A stretch of 64,000 bases of DNA, taken from the NCBI GenBank assembly GCA_033239005.1, contig BSQZ01000030.1, positions 4,834,001 through 4,898,000 of the forward strand, given 5' to 3'. Shown piece after piece: positions 10,945-20,984 of this stretch (its first letter is position 1; each line of letters begins with the position of its first letter). Source of the stretch: Lamellibrachia satsuma (lineage: Eukaryota; Annelida; Polychaeta; Sabellida; Siboglinidae). Under the pieces are notes generated by a model. The model ran no database searches and was not told the DNA's origin. It was given only the letters and a program-made list of their open reading frames with translations. The translations under genes and the position numbers were made by a program.

Positions 10945-11133
10945 GTAGATCATATAACTGTGTAGATCATTGTGTTTCTGACTAGAGTTATGTAGATCAT
11001 TGTGTGTTGGTAGATCATTCAGAGATGGATCCTGTGTAGATCGTTGTGTGTTGGTAGATCATCCAGAGATGGATCCTGTGTAGATCATTGTGTGTTGGTA
11101 GATCATGCAAAGATGGATCCTGTATGTTTGTAG
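10945..11133. repeat. 44-bp acceptor array before exon 8
   Basis: Three decoy copies of acceptor (tgttggtag) plus exon start ATCATCCAGAGATGGATCCT. Decoy exon starts 11014, 11058 and 11102 are 44 bp apart; the real start 11134 is 32 bp after the last. 10641-10944 is AT-rich unique intron. Confidence 0.92.
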
Positions 11134-11273
11134 ATCATCCAGAGATGGATCCTGTGTCCATCCTGCCTGATGGCCGATTCAACCACATCCAGCAGGTCCA
11201 GGAGCGACTGAGATTCCTGCGATTCCTTCTCAAGGACGGCCAACTGTGGTTGTGTGAGCCACAGGCCAAGCAA
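11134..11273 (+). CDS. USP9X: USP9X-type deubiquitinase, exon 8
   Basis: 2 nt plus 46 codons, phase 1 in and 0 out: [20 protein letters not shown], then [20 protein letters not shown] and EPQAKQ. The real acceptor is tttgtag at 11133. Three decoy copies of acceptor plus exon start lie upstream (decoy starts 11014, 11058, 11102). The donor is gtaggt. Confidence 0.93.
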
Positions 11274-11459
11274 GTAGGTGGTGTCCTCTAGTGGGCTTAA
11301 CCAGACTGCTAAGTATAATTGTGATTGTCTTTGAAGACATCTCATTAATGTAATGTTGCTTGATTTTGTTTTTGATGTGTCATGTTCCAATTAATAGTGT
11401 CTTTGGTGACTTGTAATTAAAGTAGTGTCACTGTTATTTTGTTTTTTTGCCATGTCATT

Positions 11460-12000
11460 AAGAGTTTGTGTTTGGTGACGTGTCATTAATATAGTGTCCT
11501 AGTGATTGTGTTTGGTAATGTTTCATTAATACAGTGCCCGGTGAATGTGTTTGGTAATGTGTCATTAATATAGTGTTCGGGGATTGTGTTTGGTAATCAT
11601 CACTTTGAAAACATCTGAAGCTATTGCTATTTTCCGAAAAAAACTCAAAACATCTATTCCTAATTGCATTTCCACCATAAATGTTCTGTTGTCCCTCGTT
11701 CTGATACTGAATTTTGCGCGTCCCTGTTCACGATTATGGTTAATGATTCTGTTTTGTTGCACCTCTGAGCTCAGGTTCCTGAGGATAGAGGCGCCATAGA
11801 AGTTAATTATTATTATTATTAATGTGTCATTAATATAGTGTCCTAGTGATTGTGTTTGGTAATGTGTCATTAGTATAATGTCTGGTGATTGTGTTTGGTA
11901 ATGTGTCATTAATATAGTGTCCTAGTGATTGTGTTTGGTAATGTGTCATTAATATAGTGTCCTAGTGATCGTGTTTGGTGATGTGTCATTGATATAATGT
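11460..12000. repeat. 40-bp minisatellite split by a retroelement tail (intron 8)
   Basis: Units of gtgtcattaatatagtgtcc plus tagtgattgtgtttggtaat, interrupted at about 11593-11819 by a non-LTR retrotransposon 3' end. The outer units at 11274-11460 are degenerate. Confidence 0.88.
11593..11819 (+). mobile_element. Non-LTR retrotransposon 3' end fragment
   Basis: Interrupts the 40-bp array. It encodes a tail like those at the C-terminus of LINE ORF2 (AIAIFRKKLKTSIPN), then a short 3' UTR ending in (ATT)n at 11806-11820. Array sequence tggtaat lies on the left and taatgtgtc on the right, so any target duplication is short. The family cannot be named. Confidence 0.55.
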
Positions 12001-12014
12001 CTATTCACTTTCAG

Positions 12015-12086
12015 ATCTGGGTGTGTTTAGCAGAGAATGCCATATATCCATGTGACCGAGAGAACTGCTTCAAATGGTTCTCCAAG
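12015..12086 (+). CDS. USP9X: USP9X-type deubiquitinase, exon 9
   Basis: 24 codons, phase 0/0: [20 protein letters not shown] then WFSK. The acceptor is ctttcag and the donor gtaagc. It precedes the largest transposon-filled intron of the window (7.5 kb). Confidence 0.95.
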
Positions 12087-12149
12087 GTAAGCATCTCTAT
12101 CAGTGTTAGACCTGTCCATGCATGTGGTGGGCCACACATTGTGTCTGGG

Positions 12150-12495
12150 GTAGATTTAACAAGATTGCTATCCAAGCCAAAGACCCAGATGGCAGGTGGA
12201 CAAGGAAGCCATTGGCTTATCAAGAGTCCAATATTTTTCATCTGTGTGTAAATGGCCTTCCTGGGATATTTGTCAACTTTGTGTTTAAACATGCACGCTG
12301 CTAGCATTCTCACAATAATCTGTTCCATTCATTGATTGTCCTCTGTGAGAAAGTGTACTTTCTGATATCCAATCTATATAGATGTTTATATTTATAAACT
12401 CTTTCAAACATGTTCTATTCAAATCGGTTTGGGTACTTGTCTTAACAGAGGGTACATGATTTTTGCTTATATAAAGATGTAGTTGCATAATCTGT
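12150..12495 (-). mobile_element. Antisense CR1-like 3' fragment (intron 9)
   Basis: The reverse complement matches the ORF2 C-terminus and 3' UTR of the CR1-like copy at 27008-30384: aggacaatcaatgaatggaa and the tail cttccttgtccacctgcca are recognisable. It is diverged with several indels and clearly older than the 27-kb copy. Confidence 0.85.
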
Positions 12496-13029
12496 CTTGG
12501 TAAGGAAAGCATGCTGTGTGTCTGTGGCTGTAGCAGTGCTAATTATTGTTTGTTGAGAGGGTGGATTAGCACCTGTCCAGGGCTCTGTGTACTCTAAGGG
12601 TCTCCAACCAGACTGCAGACTGGTACAGTATTAAACAACTGAGTCAACGTACTGAATTGGTAACAATTAGCACAAGCTCTAAGTGGACTTTAACTCAGGG
12701 CTTCTGAGTTGAAAAAATACTTCCTCTGGAAGACAAGTTTGTGTGGCTTCACTGCATTCAGAAAAGGAATAGTTCAAACATACACAATGTCATAAAATAT
12801 TTTACTGTCAGGCTATCTGGTGTCAATACAGCTACACAAGTGTGCGCACTTTGTGCTTTTGTATTAAAAAACATACAAAACCTTGTTGATCTCGATGCTT
12901 GTAAACAATTATTTGTGTTAAATTCATATAAATCAACGATAAAAAAATAGGAAGTAAAAAAAAAATCATAAATCAATGATTTTTATATACTTTTTGAGTG
13001 ATTTAAATCTGAGTCAATTTAAATCAAAC
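12496..13029. other. AT-rich intron DNA, nothing recognised
   Basis: Part of intron 9. Only short ORFs with no recognisable motif, A-runs near 12947-12964 and T/A-rich sequence. No gene, RNA or transposon end identified. Confidence 0.5.
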
Positions 13030-13034
13030 AACCC

Positions 13035-13615
13035 TGCGCATATCATGCTTGAAATGTGACGTTTTTCACTGGTGTTTTAACATAACGGCCATTTCTAATA
13101 TTGACATGTCCCCTTAATTTGCCGCCACAATGGCCCTTGAATCTGTATTTGTAACGTGTTGTCATCTATGATATCAGGTTAAGCCAGCCATCTGACAAAC
13201 ATGTAGCAGGGCGTTTTATGATCATTTTGATTGGCAGGGTCACCAGAGCACATATACTTGGCCGTTTCCGTTATAGCTTCAAAGGCACAATAAACTATGT
13301 TGGCGCTGATATTTGCTGGTTTAATGACATGATTTAGTTAGGTATAGATAGTATTGATATGTATCATAGTAACCAGACTATATGTTTCGTGTTCACAGCG
13401 AACGAATAAAGCTGGTTCGAAGATTGAAGCACACGCGGTCATTACTATTGACATCAGAGTTTCTAAGAAGTCAGGGATTTCCAAAAGGATTGTTTTTTTA
13501 TTTTTTAAAGGATGGATTTGCAAAATATGACATTAATGCAGGGCGATTATTTGTGGTGTCGATGTTCAATTCAGTATTTCCTAGCATATTATAAGGATAA
13601 AAAAATCAACTGACG
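13035..13615 (+). repeat. Interspersed repeat, copy A
   Basis: This segment is repeated in reverse orientation at about 42000-42600. Shared blocks include catgcttgaaatgtgacgtt (diverged), ggcccttgaatct, cataataccagac-like text and aataaagctggttcgaagat. The two copies differ by scattered substitutions and one large internal change. Class unknown; it could be part of a DNA transposon. No intact coding region. Confidence 0.75.
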
Positions 13616-13624
13616 CGTTAGCCA

Positions 13625-13943
13625 CCCCAGCTACTTTAACCTCCTTGCCTCTAGGGTTGTTAAACCACATTATTTTAGACATTCTTCATAGCTAATATCT
13701 CTGTTATGGAATCATTTTAGTTGCTCTCCTCCTGTATTCGTTCAAGTATATCTATATCCTTGTTATGATATGGTCTCCAAACTTGTATACAGTATATTAT
13801 GATATAGCATCCAAGCTTGTATACAGTATAGTATGATATATTATCCAAGCTTGTATACAGTATAGTATGATATGGTCTCCAAGCTTGTATACAGTATAGT
13901 ATGATATAGTATCCAAGCTTGTATACAGTATAGTATGATATAG
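13625..13943 (-). mobile_element. Antisense CR1-like ORF2 fragment with internal 42-bp array
   Basis: The reverse complement matches CR1 ORF2 from the YCIQAWRPY region to LTTLETRR (actctagaggcaaggaggtt-like). The gaatactgtatacaagc part is expanded into about 5 units of ~42 bp (13760-13943), so tandem growth occurred inside the retroelement. Confidence 0.82.
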
Positions 13944-14110
13944 CCAGGGTTGGCATGTAACGAAGTAAAAGTACTTCGTTACAATACTTGAGTAGTTATT
14001 TCAAGTAATTGGCATGTAACGAAGTAGAATTTTGACTAAATACTTTTACTTGTAACGAAGTAGTTTTATCTAAAGTAACGCGACTTTTTACTCCGTTATT
14101 TTTATTTACT
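13944..14110. mobile_element. Possible hAT-like transposon end
   Basis: Begins cagggttggcatgtaacgaa, resembling hAT terminal repeats. A perfect hairpin follows: tgtaacgaagta and its reverse complement around aaag (13955-13982). More copies of taacgaagta follow. The opposite end was not found, so this is tentative. Confidence 0.4.
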
Positions 14111-14762
14111 TCGCAATATATTTTCGTTAAATTTTTTGGCGAAACCGCTGCTGCCGGCGGTGGCGCTCCACCGTCAACGACATTTCAAAAACTGTTCATA
14201 GTCGCCAGGCCAAAAGCTATTAATATCATTCAATCGCATGCCAGTTCGCGATCATATTTGCATGCATACCTCTCTTCGGGAAATCGACGCCACCACAGTT
14301 TTATATCTACATCATTGAACGAAGTCTGCCAAATATTGGCATAGTTCAGGTCAAGGCCGTTGACATGAAATGTCTCTTCGAGCACACAACGCTTGAACGC
14401 CATCTCAAACCACGATGCAAATGTCTCTGTTGCACCATATAAACTACTAATCAGTAAGTTTCCAATACGTATTATAAATATTAAAATTTGCAATTTCGAC
14501 AATGTATTGATAATCCCCATACACTGACACAATTCTGATATTCGTGAGCGAACGTTCATCGTGGATCGAAAACGAGAACCGATTTTCGCCCATTGGCATT
14601 GTCAGCAACGGCCTTACCAGCTTACGTCAGCATTAAACAGCGTTTTACTTTCACGAATAAAATTCATATTGAGATGTTTAATAAATTCATAATAATGATT
14701 ACAGAACTAAACAGTAAAGAATTGATACTCTGCCATTTGGCAGCATCCTTTCCCAGCAATGG
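14111..14762. other. Unassigned intron DNA between transposon pieces
   Basis: The 109-codon minus-strand ORF at 14230-14559 has no motif I recognise. It may belong to the hAT-like remnant to the left. Nothing else supported. Confidence 0.4.
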
Positions 14763-15236
14763 CTTATTCAGGCTGACCCATCAATGGTGGTCTGCTTGCC
14801 TGGAGCCAAAATAGAGGCGATAACTGAGAGGGTAAAAAACATTGTAGGTTCGGGTAAGGGTGGATCTGTTTTAGTACACGTAGGGACAAATAACGTAGAG
14901 AGGGAGGGTACAACTGCCATAGTTAGGAAATATAGGCAGTTGGTCAGAACACTAAAACAGACGCGGGTTGAGCAGGTAATACTGTCAGGGATTTTACCTG
15001 TAATGGGCAGGAGGGGTCACAAATATCGAAATTGTCGGGGGATGGCAATTAACATGTTAGTCCAGAAGCTATGTAGGGAAGAGGAAGTTGGATTTGTGGA
15101 TTTATGGGGAAGTTTTGTTGGGAGGGCTGATATGTACATGAAGGATGGGCTTCATTTAAGTGGAAAGGGGGCGGCAGTATTCGCGGACAAACTTTCAGCA
15201 GCAGTAGGGTACAATGACAAATATTTTTGGAAGTAA
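14763..15236 (+). pseudogene. CR1-like ORF1, C-terminal SGNH esterase part
   Basis: Truncated at the 5' end. From MVVCLPGAKIEAITERVKNI it continues to SVLVHVGTNNVE (SGNH block III with the oxyanion Asn) and DGLHLSGKGAAVF (block V with catalytic Asp/His). The block I serine is missing with the lost 5' part. SGNH/GDSL esterase domains are known in ORF1 of CR1-clade elements. An 11-bp deletion shifts the last residues. Confidence 0.85.
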
Positions 15237-15239
15237 ACA

Positions 15240-18064
15240 TTGTTTAAACTAGAAGTGCAGGGGGGTTACCTAGAGGTGTCTCAAGCAGAACAAGAGGCCA
15301 CTAGCACAGATAAACCAATATCAAATCGTCCGAAAAACATCTCTGAAAAAGGTTATAGATGCGTATGTTTAAATGCAAGGAGCATAGTAAATAAGAAAAA
15401 CGAATTAAACATTATGGTAGAAGATATTGACCCTCACATAATTGGTATAACTGAATCATGGGCCAACATAGATATAACAGATGCTGAATTAGGACTGACA
15501 GGATACATAATGTTTAGGAAAGATCGAATAGGAAGAAGGGGCGGGGGAGTTATTTTATATGTTAAAGAATCTATTCAGGCTTATGAAATAAAACTAGAAA
15601 GGAAAGCAGATTGCGATGAAGCTGTTTGGTGCAAAATTGTTTCAGGAAATTCAAAATTAACTATTGGATTAGTTTACCGAAGTCCAAACATAAACGAAGA
15701 GGACAACACAAAAATAAAAACGCTATAACGGAAGTTAGTAAAGGGGAATGTATCATAATGGGAGATTTTAACCATGGACACATACAATGGAATTCTCTAG
15801 AGAGCACAGGGATTGAGGACCAACAATTTCTAATTTTAATCCAGGATAGCTTTCTTACTCAGCACATGCTAGAACCAACCAGGGGAGAAAATGTATTAGA
15901 TATAGTTTTGTCATCACAAAAAGAATTAGTGGACAATGTAAAAATATTTGAACCATTGGGTAACAGTGACCATAATCAAATACATTTTGACATCAATGTA
16001 AAATCAGAAAGCAAAAATAAGAAAATGTACAAGAGAAACTTCCACAAAGGTAACTACAAAGATATGAGAAAATACTTAGCAAAGCTAGATTGGAATAACA
16101 TGCTGATGAATAAGACCGCAATTGAATGTTGGAATATTCTAAAATATGAAATTGAGAGTATCATCGATAAATTTGTTCCCTTCCAAAAACAAGGAAAACG
16201 GTGTAGAAAGAAACACTTGTCAAAAGAGGCTATTAGAAAAATAGTGTTAAAACAAACTATGTGGAGGGTTTATAGGCGTACCAGAAAGGAAGAAGACTAT
16301 GCAAATTACAAAGAGGCACTTAATGCAGCTACAACTGAAATCAGACAATCTAAAAGAAGCTATGAGCAAAAACTAGCATGTAACATAAAAAATGACAGCA
16401 AGAGTTTTTATGCATATGTCAGGAGTAAACAAAACGTACAAGACAAGGTTAGACCTCTAGAAATATGGAAATATAATATCACAGGGGTTTTTAATGGCGG
16501 AAGACCTAAATGGTTACTTCAGTTCAGTGTTTACCAGAGAAGATATTAGTTCATTACCAGTTGCTGATGCTAAATTTCAGGAGGCTAAATCTGACTATTT
16601 AGGTCCGTTAGTTATAACTCCAGAATTGGTAGCTGAGAAAATAAAGGCAATGAAGGATAACAAATCACCGGGAGTGGATGGGATTCCTCCAAAATTACTA
16701 ATGGAAACAGTAGAACAAATCAGTATACCACTTGCAAGAGTATTCAACTTGTCATTAAAAGAGGGAGTTGTTCCGTTTGAATGGAAAGAAGCAAACATCA
16801 TACCATTATTTAAAAAGGGTTCGAGAAATAAGTCAGAGAATTACAGACCAGTGAGTTTAACGTCAGTGATTTGTAAATTATTAGAAAGGTTAATTAAAGA
16901 CCATATGGTGGACTTCCTCGTTAAGCATAAATTATTAAATTCATCGCAACATGGATTCCTTAAAGCGAGGTCATGCTTAACAAATATGTTATGTTTTTTG
17001 GAAGAAATCACTAAGTGGATAGATATTATCTACTTAGATTTTCAGAAAGCTTTTGACAAAGTGCCACATCAAAGATTACTACTTAAATTAAAAGCCCATG
17101 GTATCGGGGATAGCATAACTGACTGGATAGAACAATGGCTGACTGACAGAAGACAACGAGTTGTAGTAGATGGAGAAGTTTCAAATTGGAAATCGGTTTT
17201 GAGTGGGGTACCTCAAGGATCAGTATTAGGACCTATATTATTCTTAATATATATCAGTGACTTGGACGACAGTATAACAAGTAACGTACTGAAATTTGCG
17301 GATGACACAAAACTGTTTAGAAAGGTTAATACTGATGGTGATAAACAACATTTACAAAACGATCTAGACAGATTAGTGAAATGGTCTGAGAAATGGCAGA
17401 TGTTGTTCAATTTTGGGAAATGTAAATGCCTACATACAGGACATGGGAACTCGAATGTAAACTATAAAATGGGAGATACTGTTCTGGGTACTACTGTAAA
17501 AGAAAAGGACTTAGGAGTTACAATAAGCGCTGATATGAAAGTTTCAGAGCAGTGTGGTATTGCAGCTTCAAAGGGTAATCAAATTCTTGGATTGATTAGA
17601 AGAAACATAACATACAAGGGAAAAAAGTTAATTATACCTCTTTATAAAGCAATAGTTAGACCTCATTTAGAATACTGTATACAAGCATGGAGACCATATC
17701 GTAAGAAGGATATAGATACGCTTGAACGCATACAAAGGAGAGCAACTAAAATGAGACCTTAGTTATGAAGAACGCCTGAAAGAATGTGGTTTAACAACTC
17801 TAGAGACAAGGAGGTTAAGAGGAGATCAGATTGAAGTTTTTAAGATATTGAATATGTTTTTCTCACTCAAGAAGGATAGCAGAACTAGAGGACATGAGGT
17901 AAAATTAGTAAAGGATCAATGTAGATTGGACATCAGGAAGCACTTGTTCTCACAGAGGACAATAAATGAATGGAACAAATTGTCTACAGATTGTGTAACT
18001 GCTAGCAGCGTGAATATGTTTAAAAACAAGGTTGACACATATCTCAGGAGGGCGTGTTATAAGT
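15240..18064 (+). pseudogene. CR1-like ORF2 (endonuclease-reverse transcriptase), broken
   Basis: Order of domains: APE-type endonuclease (CVCLNARSIVNKKNEL, GITESWAN, GDFNH, LGNSDHNQ), reverse transcriptase (YLDFQKAFDKVPH, SGVPQGSVLGPILFLIYISD, KFADDTKLF), and the C-terminal region to NEWNKLSTDCVTASSVNMF. Frame is lost near 15717, near 16463 and near 17752, leaving pieces 15240-15728, 15626-16549, 16494-17762 and 17848-18066. A deleted 18 bp lies between KWID and IIYLDF. Not functional. Confidence 0.92.
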
Positions 18065-18234
18065 AGATGAACATTGTTGGACTCTTGATAAGCCAGTGGC
18101 TTCCTTGTCCACTTGCCATCTGGGCCTTTGGCTTGGATGGCAAATCTTGTTAAATCTTGTTAAATAATATCAAGGAGTGGGACAGCAGGGGCCCTGACAG
18201 GTCACTTTTAATTGCAATTAGCAACAGCATTCCT

Positions 18235-18530
18235 CTGTTGCACTGTTTCTCCTAATCAATAATTTGATTGATTAGGAGAAACAGTTTTGAAGCTGCAATA
18301 CCACCCTGCTCTGAAACTTTCATATCAACACTTACTGTTACTCCTAAGTCCTTTTCTTTTACAGTAGTACCTAGAACATTATCTCCCATTTTATAGTTTA
18401 CATCCAAGTTTCTGTGCATAGGCATTTACATTTCCAAAAATACAATAACATTGGCCATTTTTTAGACCATTTGACTAGATAATTTTGTAAGTGTTCTTTG
18501 TCACCATCATTTTAAACCTTTCTTCAGTGT
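18235..18530 (-). mobile_element. Antisense CR1-like fragment with snap-back end
   Basis: The reverse complement matches ORF2 around the region encoding HTGHGN, KMGDTVLGTTVKEKDLGV and KVSEQCGIAAS. At 18247-18287 the family sequence attgattaggagaaac occurs in both orientations, forming a palindrome. Confidence 0.82.
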
Positions 18531-18534
18531 GTGT

Positions 18535-19365
18535 CTCGTGTGTTGTTGTATGTATCTAGAGTACGCTGATGTAATGTGTGTCTCGTGTGTTGTCGTATGT
18601 ATCTAGAGTATGGTGATGTAATGTGTGTCTCGTGTGTTGTCGTATGTATCTAGAGTATGGTGATGTAATGTGTGTCTCGTGTGTTGTCGTATGTATCTAG
18701 AGTATGGTGATGTAATGTGTGTCTCGTGTGTTGTCGTACGTATCTAGAGTACGGTGATGTAATGTGTGTCTCGTGTGTTGTCGTACGTATCTAGAGTACG
18801 CTGATGTAATGTGTGTCTCGTGTGTTGTCGTACGTATCTAGAGTATGGTGATGTAATGTGTGTCTCGTGTGTTGTCGTATGTATCTAGAGTATGGTGATG
18901 TAATGTGTGTCTCGTGTGTTGTCGTATGTATCTAGAGTATGGTGATGTAATGTGTGTCTCGTGTGTTGTACGTATCTAGAGTACGGTGATGTAACGTGTG
19001 TCATGTGTTGTCGTACGTATCTAGAGTACACTGATGTAATGTATCTTGTGTGTTGTCATACGTATCTATAGAGTACGGTGATGTAATGTGTCTCGTGTGT
19101 TGTCGTACGTATCTAGAGTACACTGATGTAATGTGTGTCTTGTGTGTTGTCGTATGTATCTAGAGTACGGTGATGTAATGTGTGTCTCGTTGTTGTCGTA
19201 CGTATCTAAAGTACGGTGATGTAATGTGTGTCTCGTGTGTTGTCGTACGTATCTAGAGAACGCTGATGTAATGTGTGTCTCGTGTGTTGTTCGTATCTAG
19301 AGTACTTTGATGTAATGTGTGTCTCATGTGTTGTCGTACGTATCTAGAGTACATTGATGTAAAAA
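18535..19365. repeat. 47-bp minisatellite (intron 9)
   Basis: About 17 units of gtgtgtctcgtgtgttgtcg plus tatgtatctagagtatggtg and atgtaat. Several later units carry 2-10 bp losses. 19366-19551 is unique DNA with short repeats of cagtcactgagtg. Confidence 0.92.
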
Positions 19366-19551
19366 ATATGTAATGTTATTAAACAAGTGAACATTGATGT
19401 GTGAAGAACCAAAGCCTGAAGACATGAACTCACCCTAAGGGCCCATCACTCGGTGTACAGATGTCATACTTGACAGTCACTGAGTGACAGATAGATATCA
19501 TCATTGACAGTCACTGAGTGTCATTAAGTGTCGTATGTCGTGTTGTGTCAG

Positions 19552-19655
19552 TTGATGGGAGAAGAGCCAGATCTGGATCCAGAGATCACGAAGGACTTCC
19601 TGGAGCAGAACATCCTGCAGTTTGACCCGTCCCTGCTGACGGAGAACGGCATGAA
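19552..19655 (+). CDS. USP9X: USP9X-type deubiquitinase, exon 10
   Basis: 34 codons plus 2 nt, phase 0 in and 2 out: [20 protein letters not shown] then [14 protein letters not shown]. The acceptor is tgtgtcag and the donor gtgagt. The split codon AA+C gives Asn, where I recall Lys in vertebrate USP9X. Confidence 0.94.
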
Positions 19656-19804
19656 GTGAGTAGCCTCTTTATTTCTCATTCATGTAGCACGAGTGGTCAG
19701 GAGCGTTTGGTGTTGTCTCATTTCACCTTCATTTGGTGTTGATATGCAAATAATCATTTGTAAATCACCGTTATCAATAAATAACATCTGTAAAATACGT
19801 GAAG

Positions 19805-20070
19805 GTTAGTTTGCCACGTCTTCAACGACTTATGGGAAGTCACGTTTTCAACGACCCATGGTAAGTCACGTCTTCAACGATCCATGGTAAGTCATGTCTT
19901 CAACGACCCATGGTAAGTCAAGTCTTCAACGAACCATGATAAGTCACGTCTTCAACGACCTATGGTAAGTCACATCTTCAACGATCCATGGTAAGTCACG
20001 TCTTCAACGACCCATGGTAAGTCATGTCTTCAACGATCCGTGGTAAGTCACGTCTTCAACGACCCGTGGT
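19805..20070. repeat. 26-bp minisatellite with donor-like units (intron 10)
   Basis: About 10 units of cacgtcttcaacgacccatg plus gtaagt. Each unit contains catg|gtaagt, a good 5' splice-site match. It does not copy the real donor of exon 10 (AA|gtgagt), so any resemblance may be chance. Confidence 0.88.
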
Positions 20071-20198
20071 AACATGTGGTTCACAAATGACAGCTTTCTC
20101 CTGAAACTGTTAACGTACAATATCCCTGTCTTTGTGTGTGTGTGCAGTCATGTGTGCGTGCATGCATGTGTGCGTGCTGACATATGTCTTGGTTGCAG

Positions 20199-20316
20199 CT
20201 GCTTTGAGCGGTTCTTCAAGGCTGTCAACTCGAAGGATGGTCGTATCATCGCTCGCCGTCGCTCTGGTTACATGATGGATGACCTTGACCTTATAGGGCT
20301 CGATTACCTCTGGCGG
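20199..20316 (+). CDS. USP9X: USP9X-type deubiquitinase, exon 11
   Basis: 1 nt plus 39 codons, phase 2 in and 0 out: [20 protein letters not shown] then [19 protein letters not shown]. The acceptor is ggttgcag and the donor gtaagt. The [12 protein letters not shown] end and donor are repeated downstream in a 42-bp in-frame array. The first donor is used because WR joins VVLYGLDD as in USP9X. Confidence 0.93.
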
Positions 20317-20480
20317 GTAAGTGACCTTGACCTCATAGGGTTGGATTATATGTGGCGTGTATGTGACCTTGACTTCAGCGAGTTGGATTACCTCTGGCGG
20401 GTAAGTGACCTTGATCTCATAGGGTTGGATCACCTCTGGCGGGTAAGTGACTTTGACCTCAGGGTTGGATTACCTCTGGT
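20275..20480. repeat. 42-bp in-frame donor array from exon 11
   Basis: About 4.5 units of 42 bp, each copying the exon 11 end (gaccttgacctcatagggtt then ggattacctctggcgg) and its donor gtaagt. Decoy donors follow 20317 at 42-nt steps (20359, 20401, 20443). The frame stays open ([14 protein letters not shown]). The last unit is 3 nt off and truncated. Confidence 0.93.
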
Positions 20481-20595
20481 GGGTAAGTAACCCGGGGACC
20501 CAGCTCTTGATGTGTCACCTTTGACCTTTATGTCAACAGACATATTATGATCTTGTCATCTTGTTACACATGTAGATGTTTTATTTCACACACCA

Positions 20596-20900
20596 GATGA
20601 GTCTGTTGACAATGTACCAACTGACTGGGGACAGTGGTTGCTGTCTGTGGTAGTGACTCCTTGTTGTAGTGACATAGTGACTGATGATACCGTCACTAAT
20701 GATGAGTCTGTTGACAATGTACCAACTGACTGGGGACAGTGGTTGCTGTCTGTGGTAGTGACTCCTTGTTGTAGTGACATAGTGACTGATGATACCGTCA
20801 CTAATGATGAGTCGGTTGACAATGTACCAACTGACTGGGGACTGTGGTAGTGACTCCTTGTTGTAGTGACACAGTGATTGATGACACCGTCACTAATGTG
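20596..20900. repeat. 105-bp tandem repeat, 2.8 units (intron 11)
   Basis: Unit starts gatgagtctgttgacaatgt recur at 20596, 20701 and 20806. It holds near-palindromic gtgacatagtgactgatgat text. The third unit is shortened internally. Confidence 0.88.
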
Positions 20901-20984
20901 TCACCATTTGGTTTCTTTGAATGCAGATGTGATGCATGTTTTCTGTCACCCGAGATAATAGTGTCATGTGTCAGAGAATGCAGA

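Larger units (their letters stand above)
14763..18166 (+). mobile_element. CR1-like non-LTR retrotransposon, decayed copy 1
   Basis: 5'-truncated element in intron 9 with the end of ORF1, a broken ORF2 and a 3' tail ending in two copies of aaatcttgtt. About the same length and very close in sequence to copy 2 at 27008-30384. Relative to that copy it carries an 11-bp loss at the end of ORF1, a 1-bp loss in an A-run near 15717, a frameshifting loss near 16463, an 18-bp loss near 17021, a 14-bp loss near 17752 and a 24-bp loss near 17850. It keeps a 51-bp endonuclease block that copy 2 lacks. Confidence 0.93.
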
